A stretch of 64,000 bases of DNA from contig NZ_JAMYWY010000001.1 in assembly GCF_024159265.1 (NCBI RefSeq), positions 992,001 to 1,056,000 of the forward strand, given 5' to 3'. The notes beneath the pieces were generated by a model, which was not told the DNA's origin, did no database searches, and saw nothing but the letters and a program-made list of their open reading frames with translations. The stretch comes from Paenibacillus sp. 1781tsa1. Its GTDB lineage: Bacteria; Bacillota; Bacilli; Paenibacillales; Paenibacillaceae. This document shows positions 37,508 through 47,700 of this stretch, piece by piece; positions within the stretch are counted from its first letter, which is position 1, and every line of letters starts with the position of its first letter. The position numbers and the translations under genes are program-made.

Positions 37508-37598
37508 AAGTGAAGTCAGGGAGATCAAAAGGTTGTTCTTCCTGTGAAGTTATTTGCGTCAAATGCAGTTTGTTCTAATTCATATATATTAGGAGTTG

Positions 37599-37626
37599 AG
37601 TCGTGGCCTAGTGGCCGCGGCTTTTT
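37599..37626 (+). terminator. intrinsic terminator between GH3 and GH30 genes
   Basis: AGTCGTGGC (37599-37607) pairs with GCCGCGGCT (37614-37622), with G-U pairs, across a six-base loop, followed by TTTTTCC. It suggests that the GH30 gene has its own promoter or is expressed at a lower level by readthrough. Confidence 0.75.
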
Positions 37627-37652
37627 CCATAATGGAAGGAGAGTGAAGTGTG

Positions 37653-39218
37653 ATGAACATAGGCTGGCGAGAGCACCCCAAACGATGGATCATCCTGTTA
37701 ATCGCTGTTTGTTGTGTCGGTGTAGGAATCTGGCTTATTTTCAACCGAAGTGAACAACCCGCTCCGCCACCAGTTGTGGACAAGCAGAGAGCGGCCGAAG
37801 TTTGGTTAACCACAGGAGATCAGCAAAATCTGCTTACACCACAGAAGCCCATTCCAATTACAGAACAGACTGATGCAGACCCAGGCTCTTCAGTTGCTTC
37901 AACGCAGGAGTCAGACACATCTCCGTCGGAGTTCACCATACAGATTGACCCGGACAAGACGTATCAGACCATGGATGGATTTGGCGCAGCGATGACAGGT
38001 TCATCGGTACATCTGATTAATCAGCTTCCAGAGGAAAAGCAAGAACAATTACTGAAGGAACTGTTTACAACAGAAGGGCTAAACATGGATATGGTGCGTC
38101 ATACGATTGGTGCTTCCGATTATTCAGTGGATGAATCAGGTCAGGCTTCGAGCTATACCTATGATGATATCGAGTCCGGCACGGATTATGAGATGGAACA
38201 CTTTTCGATTGATACAGATCGGGACGTTGTGAATATGCTGGAGCGTGTAGCTAGGTTGAAACCGGATCTTAAAGTATTGGGCACACCGTGGACGGCCCCT
38301 GCATGGATGAAATATGGGGAGAAGACGACGAACGGCTGGTATCTGGATTACAACAATCCCCGGGTGTATGAAGCGTACGCGAGATATTTTGTGAAATATA
38401 TCAAAGCTTATCAGGCAAAGGGCATTCCTATCTACGGGATGACGTTGCAAAATGAACCGGAGTTCACCTCGGATAAATATCCGAGTATGAGTATGGGCGC
38501 CGAAGAACAAGCCATGTTCATTCGGGATTATCTCGGCCCGGCGCAACAGGATGCGGGACTGGACACGCGAATCATCGCGTATGATCATAACTGGGATCAG
38601 GCAGTCGAATATACCGGCAAGGTGCTGGGTGATGAGCAGGCTGCTGCCTATATCGATGGATCTGCTTTTCACTGTTATGCGGGTGATCCATCTGCCATGT
38701 CGGAAGTGCATGACCGCTACCCGGACAAACATATCTATTTTACCGAATGTAGTGGTGGGGAGTGGAGTCCTGATTTTGGCGAGAATCTGAGCTGGCAGAT
38801 GTCCAATCTCATCATTGGTGCACCTCGCAACTGGGCGAAGAATGTACTGCTCTGGAACATTGCACTCGATCCGCAAGGGGGGCCCACGAACGGGGGCTGT
38901 GAGAACTGCCGTGGGGTTGTGACGATTGACCCTTACAGTGATGAAATCACTAGAAATGTCGAGTATTATGCGTTGGGCCACATCAGCCGTTATGTACGTC
39001 CGGGAGCCGTAAGAGTTGCTTCTACGCAAGAACAGGGCCAGCTCGAGAACGTAACCTTCCGCAATCCGGATGGAACGATGGTGCTGGTTGCAGCCAACAC
39101 GGGCGAGGCAGAAGTTTCCTTAGATGTAGTCATGGACGGAGATACGTTTCAATATATACTGCCTTCCCAGTCGGCAGCAACCTTCCGTTGGAAGCCAAAA
39201 ACGGGGGTAGAACGTTGA
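37653..39218 (+). CDS. membrane-anchored family GH30 glycosidase
   Basis: About 521 aa from ATG 37653; the GTG one codon earlier is an alternative. One N-terminal membrane helix (WIILLIAVCCVGVGIWLIF) has no evident cleavage site. A disordered linker (about 40-85) follows, then the GH30 barrel and beta-sandwich. The acid/base Glu 268 is in GMTLQNEPEF and the nucleophile Glu 365 in YFTECSGGEW. Early motifs are MDGFGAAMTGSS and TPWTAPAWMKYG. It is close to the glucosylceramidase/endo-beta-1,6-glucanase branch. With the GH3 upstream it may degrade fungal beta-1,6-glucan; that substrate is inference. Confidence 0.9.
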   Translation: MNIGWREHPKRWIILLIAVCCVGVGIWLIFNRSEQPAPPPVVDKQRAAEVWLTTGDQQNLLTPQKPIPITEQTDADPGSSVASTQESDTSPSEFTIQIDPDKTYQTMDGFGAAMTGSSVHLINQLPEEKQEQLLKELFTTEGLNMDMVRHTIGASDYSVDESGQASSYTYDDIESGTDYEMEHFSIDTDRDVVNMLERVARLKPDLKVLGTPWTAPAWMKYGEKTTNGWYLDYNNPRVYEAYARYFVKYIKAYQAKGIPIYGMTLQNEPEFTSDKYPSMSMGAEEQAMFIRDYLGPAQQDAGLDTRIIAYDHNWDQAVEYTGKVLGDEQAAAYIDGSAFHCYAGDPSAMSEVHDRYPDKHIYFTECSGGEWSPDFGENLSWQMSNLIIGAPRNWAKNVLLWNIALDPQGGPTNGGCENCRGVVTIDPYSDEITRNVEYYALGHISRYVRPGAVRVASTQEQGQLENVTFRNPDGTMVLVAANTGEAEVSLDVVMDGDTFQYILPSQSAATFRWKPKTGVER

Positions 39219-39304
39219 CACAAGATTGGAAATTATGGGTACAGATTGAATGATGGACATGGTAAAATAAACGTAGAGTTATTTCAAATATGATGTATTA
39301 AACA

Positions 39305-39330
39305 AGTCCGATCCTAGGATCGGGCTTTTA
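39305..39330 (+). terminator. intrinsic terminator after GH30 gene
   Basis: AGTCCGATC-CTAG-GATCGGGCT (39305-39326, one G-U pair) followed by TTTA. Confidence 0.75.
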
Positions 39331-39367
39331 CATAACCTTTTTACTTTTAATAGAAAAGGAGAATACG

Positions 39368-39838
39368 TTGGACATGTTAGTCGTTGCATATCGGGAACAG
39401 GATCATGACAAGTTGGTTGGAATCTGGGAGAGTGCTGTGCGGGCAACACATACATTTTTGGAAGAGCATCACATTCAGTTCTACAAAAAAGTGGTGAGTG
39501 ATGTGTTGCAGCACCGGCAAGTCGAGGTTTGGGAAGTACTGAATACAGAGCAACAACCCGTGGGTTTTATTGGTTTGCATGATAACTTTATCGAGATGTT
39601 ATTTGTAGATCCGAGCCAACACGGACAGGGTCTAGGACGTCTTCTAATAGACCATGCCTTCAAAATCAAAGGCCGTCACCTCAAGGTGGATGTCAATGAA
39701 CAGAATAGTGGGGCAGCCCGATTTTATGAAAAAATGGGATTTATCCAGATGGGGCGTTCCGAATTGGACGGTTCTGGTAATCCGTTTCCGCTTTTGCATC
39801 TAGAGATCAAACAGGAACAGGCCGATAGATCGTTGTAA
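39368..39838 (+). CDS. GNAT-family N-acetyltransferase
   Basis: A 156-aa acetyltransferase. The TTG start has AAAGGAG six bases upstream; the ATG two codons later is the alternative. The acetyl-CoA loop is QHGQGLGRLLIDHA (Q/RxxGxG/A type), followed by LKVDVNEQNSGAARFYEKMGF, as in the YjaB/RimI-like group. The substrate is unknown. It precedes a WXG100-type gene by 46 bases and could share its transcript. Confidence 0.88.
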   Translation: MDMLVVAYREQDHDKLVGIWESAVRATHTFLEEHHIQFYKKVVSDVLQHRQVEVWEVLNTEQQPVGFIGLHDNFIEMLFVDPSQHGQGLGRLLIDHAFKIKGRHLKVDVNEQNSGAARFYEKMGFIQMGRSELDGSGNPFPLLHLEIKQEQADRSL

Positions 39839-39884
39839 TGGATAGACCATGAGTTATAAATGACCAGGATGAGGAGTGTGCAGG

Positions 39885-40871
39885 ATGACACAGATCAAGG
39901 TGACACCGGAACAACTGGAGACGGTCAGTGGGCAGTTCGCTCAGGCACATCAGCAATTATCGGGCTTCATGTCCACATTGGACGGCAAGATGAGTTTCAT
40001 GCGCAGCAACTGGGATGGCATGGAGCGTGAGCGTTTTTATAACGATTATTCAACGGCTCAAGGCACGATGAAATCTGTTCTGGAACTGGTTCTGTCCATT
40101 CAGTCAGAGCTTAAGAAGATTGCCGAGCGTTTCCGCACGACAGATGAAGAGGCGGTGAGCCAGGCAATCATGACGGCGCTGACCGCAGCGCGGGCGCTAT
40201 CAACCATGGGCAAAAATAAAGGCGATGATCTGGACAAAACGCCAGGTCCACCAAAGAACATGGATGAATGGGATGAGAAGGATGCCGAGAAATACCAGAA
40301 CTATGAGGAAATGCTGAAGAAAGCCAAAGAGATGGGTGACGAAGAACTGGCGCAGCAGATTCAGGCCAGCATGAACATCATTCGGCTTCAGTATGAAGAT
40401 GTAATCTATCAGACTGACCCCAACACTGGCAAGACGGTAAAAATAACCGAGGATTCCATCGTAGGTACGTATCAGGTGAAAAGCGACAAGGGCGAAACGA
40501 CCACCATCAGTCTGGATAAACAGGGCAATGTGGTGGACTATAGCAAGGATACGGAAAAGTATAAGTATTCGGAGCAAACGCACACCACCAGTCAAGGCGA
40601 GCATCTCTTTGGCAAAGCAGCCCAAACGGCTACAGCCTACGGCATTGGTCTGCTGCTCACAAGCAAGACGGGCTCTGCCTTTACGGAACATGCGACAGGA
40701 CTAGGTTCATCCTTCGTCGCGGATAAATTCCTGTTCTCCGTGCCGGAGGAAGGCGAGACACGTACGATGATCTACCGTACCAATAAGGATACGGGCAAAA
40801 TGGAAAATATGATCGTGGTCACACGCGGCGACAACGATATTGAATATACTCCGTGGCGGGATTACTATTAA
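39885..40871 (+). CDS. WXG100-type protein with long C-terminal extension (type VII secretion substrate candidate)
   Basis: A 328-aa protein from ATG 39885 (AGGAG upstream). The first about 100 residues have the helical-hairpin pattern of WXG100 proteins, with the turn SNWDGMERERFYND and a C-terminal YxxxD/E-like end of the second helix (FRTTDEEAV). The remaining about 225 residues are an unknown, mostly polar region with a short hydrophobic stretch (ATAYGIGLLLTSKTGSAF) and a beta-rich end (TRTMIYRTNKDTGKMENMIV). This layout resembles type VII secretion effectors or LXG-like toxins, but no toxin motif is recognised, and no EssC or immunity gene is next to it. Confidence 0.7.
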   Translation: MTQIKVTPEQLETVSGQFAQAHQQLSGFMSTLDGKMSFMRSNWDGMERERFYNDYSTAQGTMKSVLELVLSIQSELKKIAERFRTTDEEAVSQAIMTALTAARALSTMGKNKGDDLDKTPGPPKNMDEWDEKDAEKYQNYEEMLKKAKEMGDEELAQQIQASMNIIRLQYEDVIYQTDPNTGKTVKITEDSIVGTYQVKSDKGETTTISLDKQGNVVDYSKDTEKYKYSEQTHTTSQGEHLFGKAAQTATAYGIGLLLTSKTGSAFTEHATGLGSSFVADKFLFSVPEEGETRTMIYRTNKDTGKMENMIVVTRGDNDIEYTPWRDYY

Positions 40872-40881
40872 GCCACGGATG

Positions 40882-40935
40882 GGGTCGGCAAGCAGGCAAC
40901 GCAGGAGTACCTGGTTGCGGCCTGCTTGCCGACCC
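40882..40935. repeat. long perfect hairpin after the WXG100-type gene
   Basis: GGGTCGGCAAGCAGGC (40882-40897) and GCCTGCTTGCCGACCC (40920-40935) are perfect reverse complements (16 bp). The 22-base loop has a further CAGG/CCTG pair. No T run follows, so it is not a classic terminator. It may protect the mRNA 3' end. Confidence 0.7.
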
Positions 40936-41017
40936 ACCGCATGGAGCCATGTGGTTGTGTATCACATGGCTATGCGTGTGGAGGGCAGGCGGCATATCCG
41001 TAAGCCTGTCCATAGAG

Positions 41018-41069
41018 AAACACCCCGGCAACCTTCTCCCTGAGATGGGAAGGTTGCCGGGGTGTTTTG
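41018..41069. terminator. strong, probably bidirectional terminator
   Basis: AAACACCCCGGCAACCTT (41018-41035) and AAGGTTGCCGGGGTGTTT (41050-41067) pair perfectly over 18 bp. It lies between the converging WXG100-type gene and the formate/nitrite channel gene. Confidence 0.9.
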
Positions 41070-41136
41070 GATTCTCCTTACCGATTAGCCACGGTTGAAG
41101 GACCGGGCCGGAAGGGAATCTTTTTTTTGCCAGAGA

Positions 41137-41925
41137 TTAATGTGTCTCTTCATCCAGAAACGGTTTGTTCACCGCATAATACATGAAGCCCATCAGCAGT
41201 ACACCACCCACCAGATTACCCAAGGTCACGGGCACCAGGTTGTGAAGCACACCTTCAAATGAGATCGTCCCCGGGTGATTCAGCACAAGTGCAATCGCGA
41301 ACGTACACATATTGGCGATGCTGTGCTCATATCCCGAGATGAAGAAGCAGAACACAAAGAGCATCATGGCAAACATTTTGGCTCCATTCTCCTTCATGAA
41401 CATCGGCACAAAGAACGCCATACATACAAGCCAGTTACACAGGATTCCCCGGAAAAAGAGCTGCATCGTTGGAACTTCCATCTTATGTTCCACCACGCTT
41501 AACAAAAAACCGTTCACCTGGGACGAGTCGAATAATCCGGTCAGGTAGATTAACAGGGCAAACACGGCTGCGCCCATCAGATTACCGCTATAACTCGCAA
41601 TCCACAGCTTGATGACTTCGAACCAGCGCAGCTTCTTGCGCAGCGCAGCGTACGTGTAATAGAACGTATTGCCCGTGAACAGGTCACCGCCACCGTAAGC
41701 GATCAGGATGATGGCCGCGCCAAACGTAATGGCTGCCATCGGATAGGTAAATGGGGACTGCTCCATATAAAAGAAGTTACCTGTCTTAAACGCCACGATG
41801 ACGCCGAATCCGATAAACATACTGGCCAGCATGGAGCGTGCAAGGTACCTGATTAAGCTTTGTTTGTAAATCTTGTGTTTCTTCAGAGCTAGTTGTTCCA
41901 CGTTCCGTAGAGCTTCCGTTTCCAT
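41137..41925 (-). CDS. formate/nitrite transporter family channel (FocA/NirC)
   Basis: A 262-aa pentameric channel-type protein with six membrane segments. Family signatures are ARSMLASMFIGFGV, FTGNTFYY (GDLFTGN loop), GNLMGA and ISGYEHSIANM, with the conserved pore His in GYEHSIANM. It moves formate or nitrite across the membrane. Nitrite import or export would fit with nasABC 20 kb away, but its leader shows no GlnR/TnrA box or ANTAR hairpins. RBS GGAGGAG directly precedes the ATG. Confidence 0.9.
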   Translation of the reverse strand: METEALRNVEQLALKKHKIYKQSLIRYLARSMLASMFIGFGVIVAFKTGNFFYMEQSPFTYPMAAITFGAAIILIAYGGGDLFTGNTFYYTYAALRKKLRWFEVIKLWIASYSGNLMGAAVFALLIYLTGLFDSSQVNGFLLSVVEHKMEVPTMQLFFRGILCNWLVCMAFFVPMFMKENGAKMFAMMLFVFCFFISGYEHSIANMCTFAIALVLNHPGTISFEGVLHNLVPVTLGNLVGGVLLMGFMYYAVNKPFLDEETH

Positions 41926-42311
41926 AATTCTCCTCCAGTAGTTAAGTTGAATGATTGCATTAACTTACAAATCTCACCAAGTTCCTTTTATTATAACGAT
42001 TTTTGAGATAGTAACACGCTTTTTCAGAAAAAGAATATCTTTAATCAGTTTAAGTTTATTTTGGATGTAAACTTATAATATGGGTTCATATTGTTTGCAT
42101 TTTTTGAATAGTTATTTGCATATTTTTCTCGTTCCGTAATTCTGAAATTTATACAGAACAATGTATCCCCATGTTAAGTGAAATTTGTATGGGTTACATT
42201 GATATAATCTTCTTTTATCTGGTTTTTTTACTAGTTGTTTTGTTCAGAAATTGTTCAGAGTATCTTGATAAAATTTGTGCGGAAAACGAAGTTTTATTGG
42301 GAGGAACAAAT
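41926..42311 (+). other. A+T-rich divergent promoter region
   Basis: The region separates the channel gene from the SLH operon. TAAGTTTA (42051-42058) and TAAACTTA (42068-42075) form an inverted repeat that overlaps a TATAAT at 42074-42079. A second TATAAT lies at 42203-42208. For the channel gene, a minus-strand TATAAT lies near 41990. None has a convincing -35. An open frame runs upstream of 42312 but lacks a start with an RBS. Confidence 0.35.
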
Positions 42312-44717
42312 ATGAATCAGGATTGGAAAAAAGTGTTGCTGACTTCACTGGTAGTAGGCATGCTGTGGGGAACTCAATTTGTCAACGCAGCAGAGCAAAC
42401 CGGAGAAGCAACAGTCTCCGTATCATCGGTTTTTACAGATCAGAACGATATACGATCGTCCTCTCTTCAAGCGGTAAAGGAAGCAGTAGAGAAAGGGTTG
42501 ATCTCGGGTTATCCAGATGGATCATTTCACCCGGACAAGCCTTTGACTCGGAGAGAAATGGCTGTGTTGTTGGCCAAAGCATCACAATTAGAGACTGATA
42601 AGACTTCCAACACTGGGCTTAACCATTCAGATTGGGCCGCTCCTTATATTGAAGCAATTCGTCAAGAGGGATGGATGACCAGTGATACAACAGGTAATTT
42701 CCGTGCTAACGATCCGATTCGTCGTGAAGAGCTTGCTTCCATTTTGGTAAGAGTTACAGGAACACAAGGAGCAAAGGGAGGCCAACAGCAGACACTTGCA
42801 GATGAATCTATGATAAGTGGTTGGGCTAAAGAACAGGTACATACGGCGTTGAAACTGGGGTTATTGGATTCCGATGAGGGGAAATTCGAATCCAAGGCTT
42901 TGGTGGAGCGGCAAGATATAGCAAAAGTTCTCGTTGATGTTTTCCAGACGGGTGAGCGGACAGCCTCTTTGACTGCACTGGACGGAGATATTGCTTATGT
43001 GGATGGACGTCCTTTTGTGATCAGTCAGGAATTGCAAAGAATTTTGAATGACGAGAACAAAGAAGCATTGCAGAACGCAGTAATTACTTATGATGCACGA
43101 ACACGTAACCTGTCTGCCTTATCAGAAATCCAGATCACCCAAGCAGGCACGCTACAAAATTACGTGAAATTGAATTTGGTCGGTACCTCCTATCAAGGTG
43201 TGGTCACAGTCTCTTCGAATCATGTTGCTCTCAAGGCCGATAATTTGTCCAAGGTTGTATTAAAGCCAGGCGTAAGTGCGATAACAATTGATGGAGATAT
43301 CGATGCCGTAACCGTAGATACGACTGACAAAGTCACTGTTCTAGGAAGTGGAACGTGGAAGGAAGTTGTGTTAAAAGACGTAAAATCCATTATTCAATTA
43401 CCGGCAAGTGTAAAAACAAATACAGTTATTCTTCCAAAAGGCGGTGTAACCTCACAGATCATTCGTAGTGCACCGCCACTAACCGCACCATCCAGCAATA
43501 CCGTGGCAAGCAACTCCAATTCTGGCTCAGGATCAGCGACACCAACTCCTACACCGACTCCGACTCCAGAACCTGAGCCGCCGGTTATTGTACCTCCGTC
43601 TCCCGAGAATCAACCGCCTGTTGTTCAGTCTAGCATTTCTGACATGATGGTATATCTCGGAGAAGGCATGCAAGAGATTGATCTCGGTGCTGTATTTACT
43701 GATGCGGATGAGGATGAGCTGAGCTATGAGATTACGGAGATCGATCCTAAAATCGCTACAGCGGATATTCAGGGTTCAAAATTAAAAATTGTGGGCGTTG
43801 CTACAGGCCAAACAACGGTTACGTTGAAAGCTGCAGATGGAAAAGGAGGAAGTGTATCGGCTTCATTCACTTATGTGGTCAAACCGGTCTTAATTCCACC
43901 ACCATTTCCACCTTTACCGCCAATTCCGCCATTTCCACCAATCATCATTCCACAACCACCAATGAACCATGCTCCTGAGGTGGTAAAAACACTGCCAACT
44001 GTTGGAGTTGAACTGGGTACCGTGAGTAAGACGGTTGATTTGGCTGATGTGTTCACAGATATGGATGGCGACATTCTAACGTATACAGCACAATCTTCTG
44101 ATCCAGCTGTGGTAGAAGTGAGTGCCCAAGGAGATATATTGACTTTAGATCTCAAGAACGTTATTGGTTCCGCAACTGTTACCGTTAAGGCTACTGATCC
44201 TGCTGGTAAAGATGTTGAGACGACATTTACGGTTAAGGTGGAGGACCCGGATGCAGGAAAGAGCCTGTTTATTTCCGAGGTGGTCTGGGGAGAAGGCAAT
44301 ACTCAGGCGATCGAACTGTATAATCCAACGTCCAAGCCAATTGAACTTAGTCAATTTGAGATTAAACGTAGTGATATAGACGATCCGATTACGTTTGCTT
44401 CCGGAACTATCATTGCACCTTATAAAACGATGGTCATTGCCGATGACTCTACAGATTTCCCGATTAATGAGGACGAGATTTATTATATGTCCTTTAATTT
44501 TGATATTGATCAACCCAAAGACATCACTTTGATACTCTATCAGATTAGCGATGGAGAACCTATGGATACAGCCATCTTGAAGCCTGCGCAATCTTTAACA
44601 AGAACGTCAGGTAATGTTCATGGTGATGCACATTATGACGGGGCACGGTGGATCCAACAAGGAGAGAACTATTATAACGGTCTGGGTAACTTCACATCCT
44701 CACCTTCCATTCCTTAA
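42312..44717 (+). CDS. S-layer-homology surface protein with cadherin-like repeats and lamin-tail-like C-terminus
   Basis: About 801 aa from ATG 42312 (GGGAGG upstream); longer starts back to 42171 lack an RBS. A signal peptide (LLTSLVVGMLWGTQFVNAAEQ) is followed by three SLH domains (about 35-215; SGYPDGSFHPDKPLTRREM is typical), which bind pyruvylated cell wall polymer. Next come a beta-rich region, a Pro/Thr-rich linker (TPTPTPTPTPEPEPP), two Ig/cadherin-like repeats (DLGAVFTDADEDELSYEI; DLADVFTDMDGDILTYTA) separated by a second proline-rich stretch, and a C-terminal LTD-like domain (SLFISEVVWGEGNTQAIELY). The next gene encodes a larger relative 36 bases on. Confidence 0.85.
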   Translation: MNQDWKKVLLTSLVVGMLWGTQFVNAAEQTGEATVSVSSVFTDQNDIRSSSLQAVKEAVEKGLISGYPDGSFHPDKPLTRREMAVLLAKASQLETDKTSNTGLNHSDWAAPYIEAIRQEGWMTSDTTGNFRANDPIRREELASILVRVTGTQGAKGGQQQTLADESMISGWAKEQVHTALKLGLLDSDEGKFESKALVERQDIAKVLVDVFQTGERTASLTALDGDIAYVDGRPFVISQELQRILNDENKEALQNAVITYDARTRNLSALSEIQITQAGTLQNYVKLNLVGTSYQGVVTVSSNHVALKADNLSKVVLKPGVSAITIDGDIDAVTVDTTDKVTVLGSGTWKEVVLKDVKSIIQLPASVKTNTVILPKGGVTSQIIRSAPPLTAPSSNTVASNSNSGSGSATPTPTPTPTPEPEPPVIVPPSPENQPPVVQSSISDMMVYLGEGMQEIDLGAVFTDADEDELSYEITEIDPKIATADIQGSKLKIVGVATGQTTVTLKAADGKGGSVSASFTYVVKPVLIPPPFPPLPPIPPFPPIIIPQPPMNHAPEVVKTLPTVGVELGTVSKTVDLADVFTDMDGDILTYTAQSSDPAVVEVSAQGDILTLDLKNVIGSATVTVKATDPAGKDVETTFTVKVEDPDAGKSLFISEVVWGEGNTQAIELYNPTSKPIELSQFEIKRSDIDDPITFASGTIIAPYKTMVIADDSTDFPINEDEIYYMSFNFDIDQPKDITLILYQISDGEPMDTAILKPAQSLTRTSGNVHGDAHYDGARWIQQGENYYNGLGNFTSSPSIP

Positions 44718-44753
44718 TTTTTGAAATATCCCACATCATGAAGGAGAACCTCT

Positions 44754-47700
44754 ATGCCAAAAATAAGAAGGACTGTGCAGCTCGCTTTGATTGCGTTGCT
44801 TCTTTCCAACACTGTACCCGTATCTGCACAACATGTTAAGTCAGAGGAGCAGACTATGTCTGTGCCTGGCATATCCTCAGCTCATCATAACAATAATAAG
44901 TTAAACGATGTTATGAATAGGGCCGTATCCATGGGATTCATCAAGGGAGATCCAGATGGAAACGTTCGTGCAGCTGATCCAATCACCCGTCAGGAACTGG
45001 CAGCTGTTCTTGCTCAAGCTCTGGGTCTCACACTGGACAAGTCAGTCTCAGCATCTTTTACGGATGTGAAATCTACTAGCTGGTCAGCACCTTCCATTCA
45101 GGCGGTCAAGAAGGCGGGGATTTTGCAAGGAGATGCAACAGGGCGTTTCCGTCCACAGGCCCAGATCACTGGACAGGAACTGGTGACAGTCCTGGTAAGA
45201 GCCACGGCTTTGGCTAAACAAGAAGTTCAGGGGGATCCCCTTCCTTCAGATTGGAAAGGAGCGAGTACGTGGGCTGCTCCATATATTCGAACTGCTGAGA
45301 AGGCTGAACTTCTAAGCGAATATCAGGGAGAGAATAAAGTTAAACAAGGGCTTGTTCGGGGCGAAGCCATAGGCATGCTGCTCTCGGCCATGTTCCCGGA
45401 AACCCGCTTGTCTGTCATTCAGTCAATCGAAGGAAAGCAGATTCAGATCAACGGTGTTATCTATCAGATCTCTGAACAAGTGGCAGGCCTTCTGAATAAT
45501 CGTAATAAGGCTGTACTGGCTCAGGCTGGAATACAGTTCAAGAGTTCAAATCATACGCTCACTGAAATTAACGGGTTGGAAATTAGAACAGGTGGTCAAG
45601 AGGCGGGCCCAGGAAAAGCTGAATTTAGCGGCAATCTGCTATTGGATGGCGGAGACGCTGTAATTCATGGGGATCTAACCACGAAAGCAGACTTTGTTTC
45701 AGTGGAAGGACTTACAGTCAAGGGCAAGCTGACGATTGCCCCCGAGGTGAAACATGATTTTTTTGCCAAAGATATCAATGTGGCACAGTCTGTCTTCGTT
45801 TATGGCGGCGATAGTAATACGGTTGTATTTGAAAATTCCATTCTCAACATTGTGGGTGTAGATAAAAGCGATGTACATGTGGCATTAACAGGGAATACCC
45901 GTACTCAAGAAGTTAACGTTAGATCAGACAGTATGCTCGATATCGAGAAAGCGGCTAATCTCCCGTTATTAAATATTCTCGAAGGTGCAAGCAAAGTGGA
46001 GCTACAAGGAGCCATTGATACAGTTCATGTGAATACATCCAAGTCTCTGCAACTTAACGGTAACGTCACTTTACAGCAACTCAATGTGGATGGGACAGGC
46101 GCTGTCAACATTAATGCAGCAGGCACCATTCAGCAGCTTCAAGTGAATAACCCTTCCACGCAGATTAATGTGGCGGGGAATGTGAAAGTTTCAGATATTT
46201 CCTTGGCTGCCGGAGTCTCGTCTTCAGTTGTGAGTGGAAATACAGGAACGGCATCTTCCAATACGGTATCTCCTTCGTCAGGGGGAGCAAGTGGGGGGAG
46301 TGGAGGCGAAACATCTCCTGTTGTTGCCAATCGTGCTCCTGAACTACTGAAACCATTTGAAAATCGCAAGTATACGCAGAATGGGCAAGGAGCAACGTTA
46401 AACCTAAACAACTATGTGACTGATCCGGATGGTGACTTGGTCACTTATACGGTCAGTTCATCCAAACTTGCCGTTGCAAAGGTTATCCTAAATGGATCGC
46501 AATTAGATATTGTTCCCTTGGGGGATGGCACGGCTACCATAACGGTGACTTCCAATGATGGTCGTGGTAAAAGGCTGAGATCCACATTCGAAGTCTACGT
46601 GAATAGACCTCCTATTGCATCGCCAATTCCTGATCAGGAATTGATAGCTGAGTCAGGTAGCAAGGATGTGGATCTCATGGTCTATGTTATGGATGATGAG
46701 AAATATGAATCGGAATTGCTATACAGTGTAACGAACAGTGCCCCGGAAATCGTGGACACAGAAATCGTAAAATCGAACTATGCTGAATCTGTATTAAGGT
46801 TAACGCCTAAAAAGGCGGGGGAAGTTATTCTTAAAATCAAGGTGGATGATGGGCAAATTGCAGATGATGGCAGTACGGGAATTACTGAACTCGACATGAA
46901 AGTTGTTGTTCTGCCACCACTCAATCGTGCGCCTGTCGGGGAAGCTCCATCGAAAATAGAGGTATACCTGGGAGATGACATCCCTGTAGTGAAATTGAAC
47001 GAGGTATATACTGATCCAGATGGGGATCCTTTGACGTATACAGCAACTTCATCCAATCCAGACGGGGTAACAGTAGAGGAGAATGCGGGTGAACTGAAGT
47101 TAACATCACTTCAAAATGGTACGTATACGATATCTTACACAGTGAATGACGGTAACGGAGGAATCACTGAGGATTTCTTTGACATCGATATTCTACTAGT
47201 GCCAAATCATAATCCGGTAGGAAACTCACCAGGATGGGTTGAAGCATATCTGGGTTTCCCGACAGATCCTATCCCCTCGGTGGACTTAAATGATTATTAT
47301 ACAGATCCGGATGGTGACCCACTTACATTCAGTGCATACTCCTCTAATCCTGATTTAATTGTTGAGGAGGAAGCGGGTGTACTGAGCTTTACCGCTCTAG
47401 AATTTGGAGAATACATCATTTATTATTCAGTAGAGGATGGAAAAGGTGGTTCCATTTCAACCGCATTTCAGATAAGGATTAATCCTAAGCCTAATGCTTC
47501 TCCGGTGCTTACTCAGAATCTGCCTGCTCAAACGTTGTTTGTAGGCAAGGAAGATGCGGTCATTAATCTCTCGGAATATTTTAATGATCCCGATGGAGAT
47601 GCATTAGAGTTTCATACACCGCTTGATTTCAACAATCTCCTGATCGCAGAGATGGTTATTCAAGAAAACAAGCTGATTATTCATCCGAGACAGGTTGGTA

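Noticed and set aside
38136..39029. 297-codon minus-strand open frame
   Set aside because: It is fully inside the GH30 gene on the other strand; no start signal or protein-family pattern.
41926..42100. Possible ANTAR or GlnR element before the formate/nitrite channel
   Set aside because: On the minus strand no tandem A1/G4 hexaloops and no TGTNA-N7-TNACA box were found.
42171..42311. N-terminal extension of the first SLH protein
   Set aside because: No RBS; the ATG at 42312 has GGGAGG and starts a proper signal peptide.
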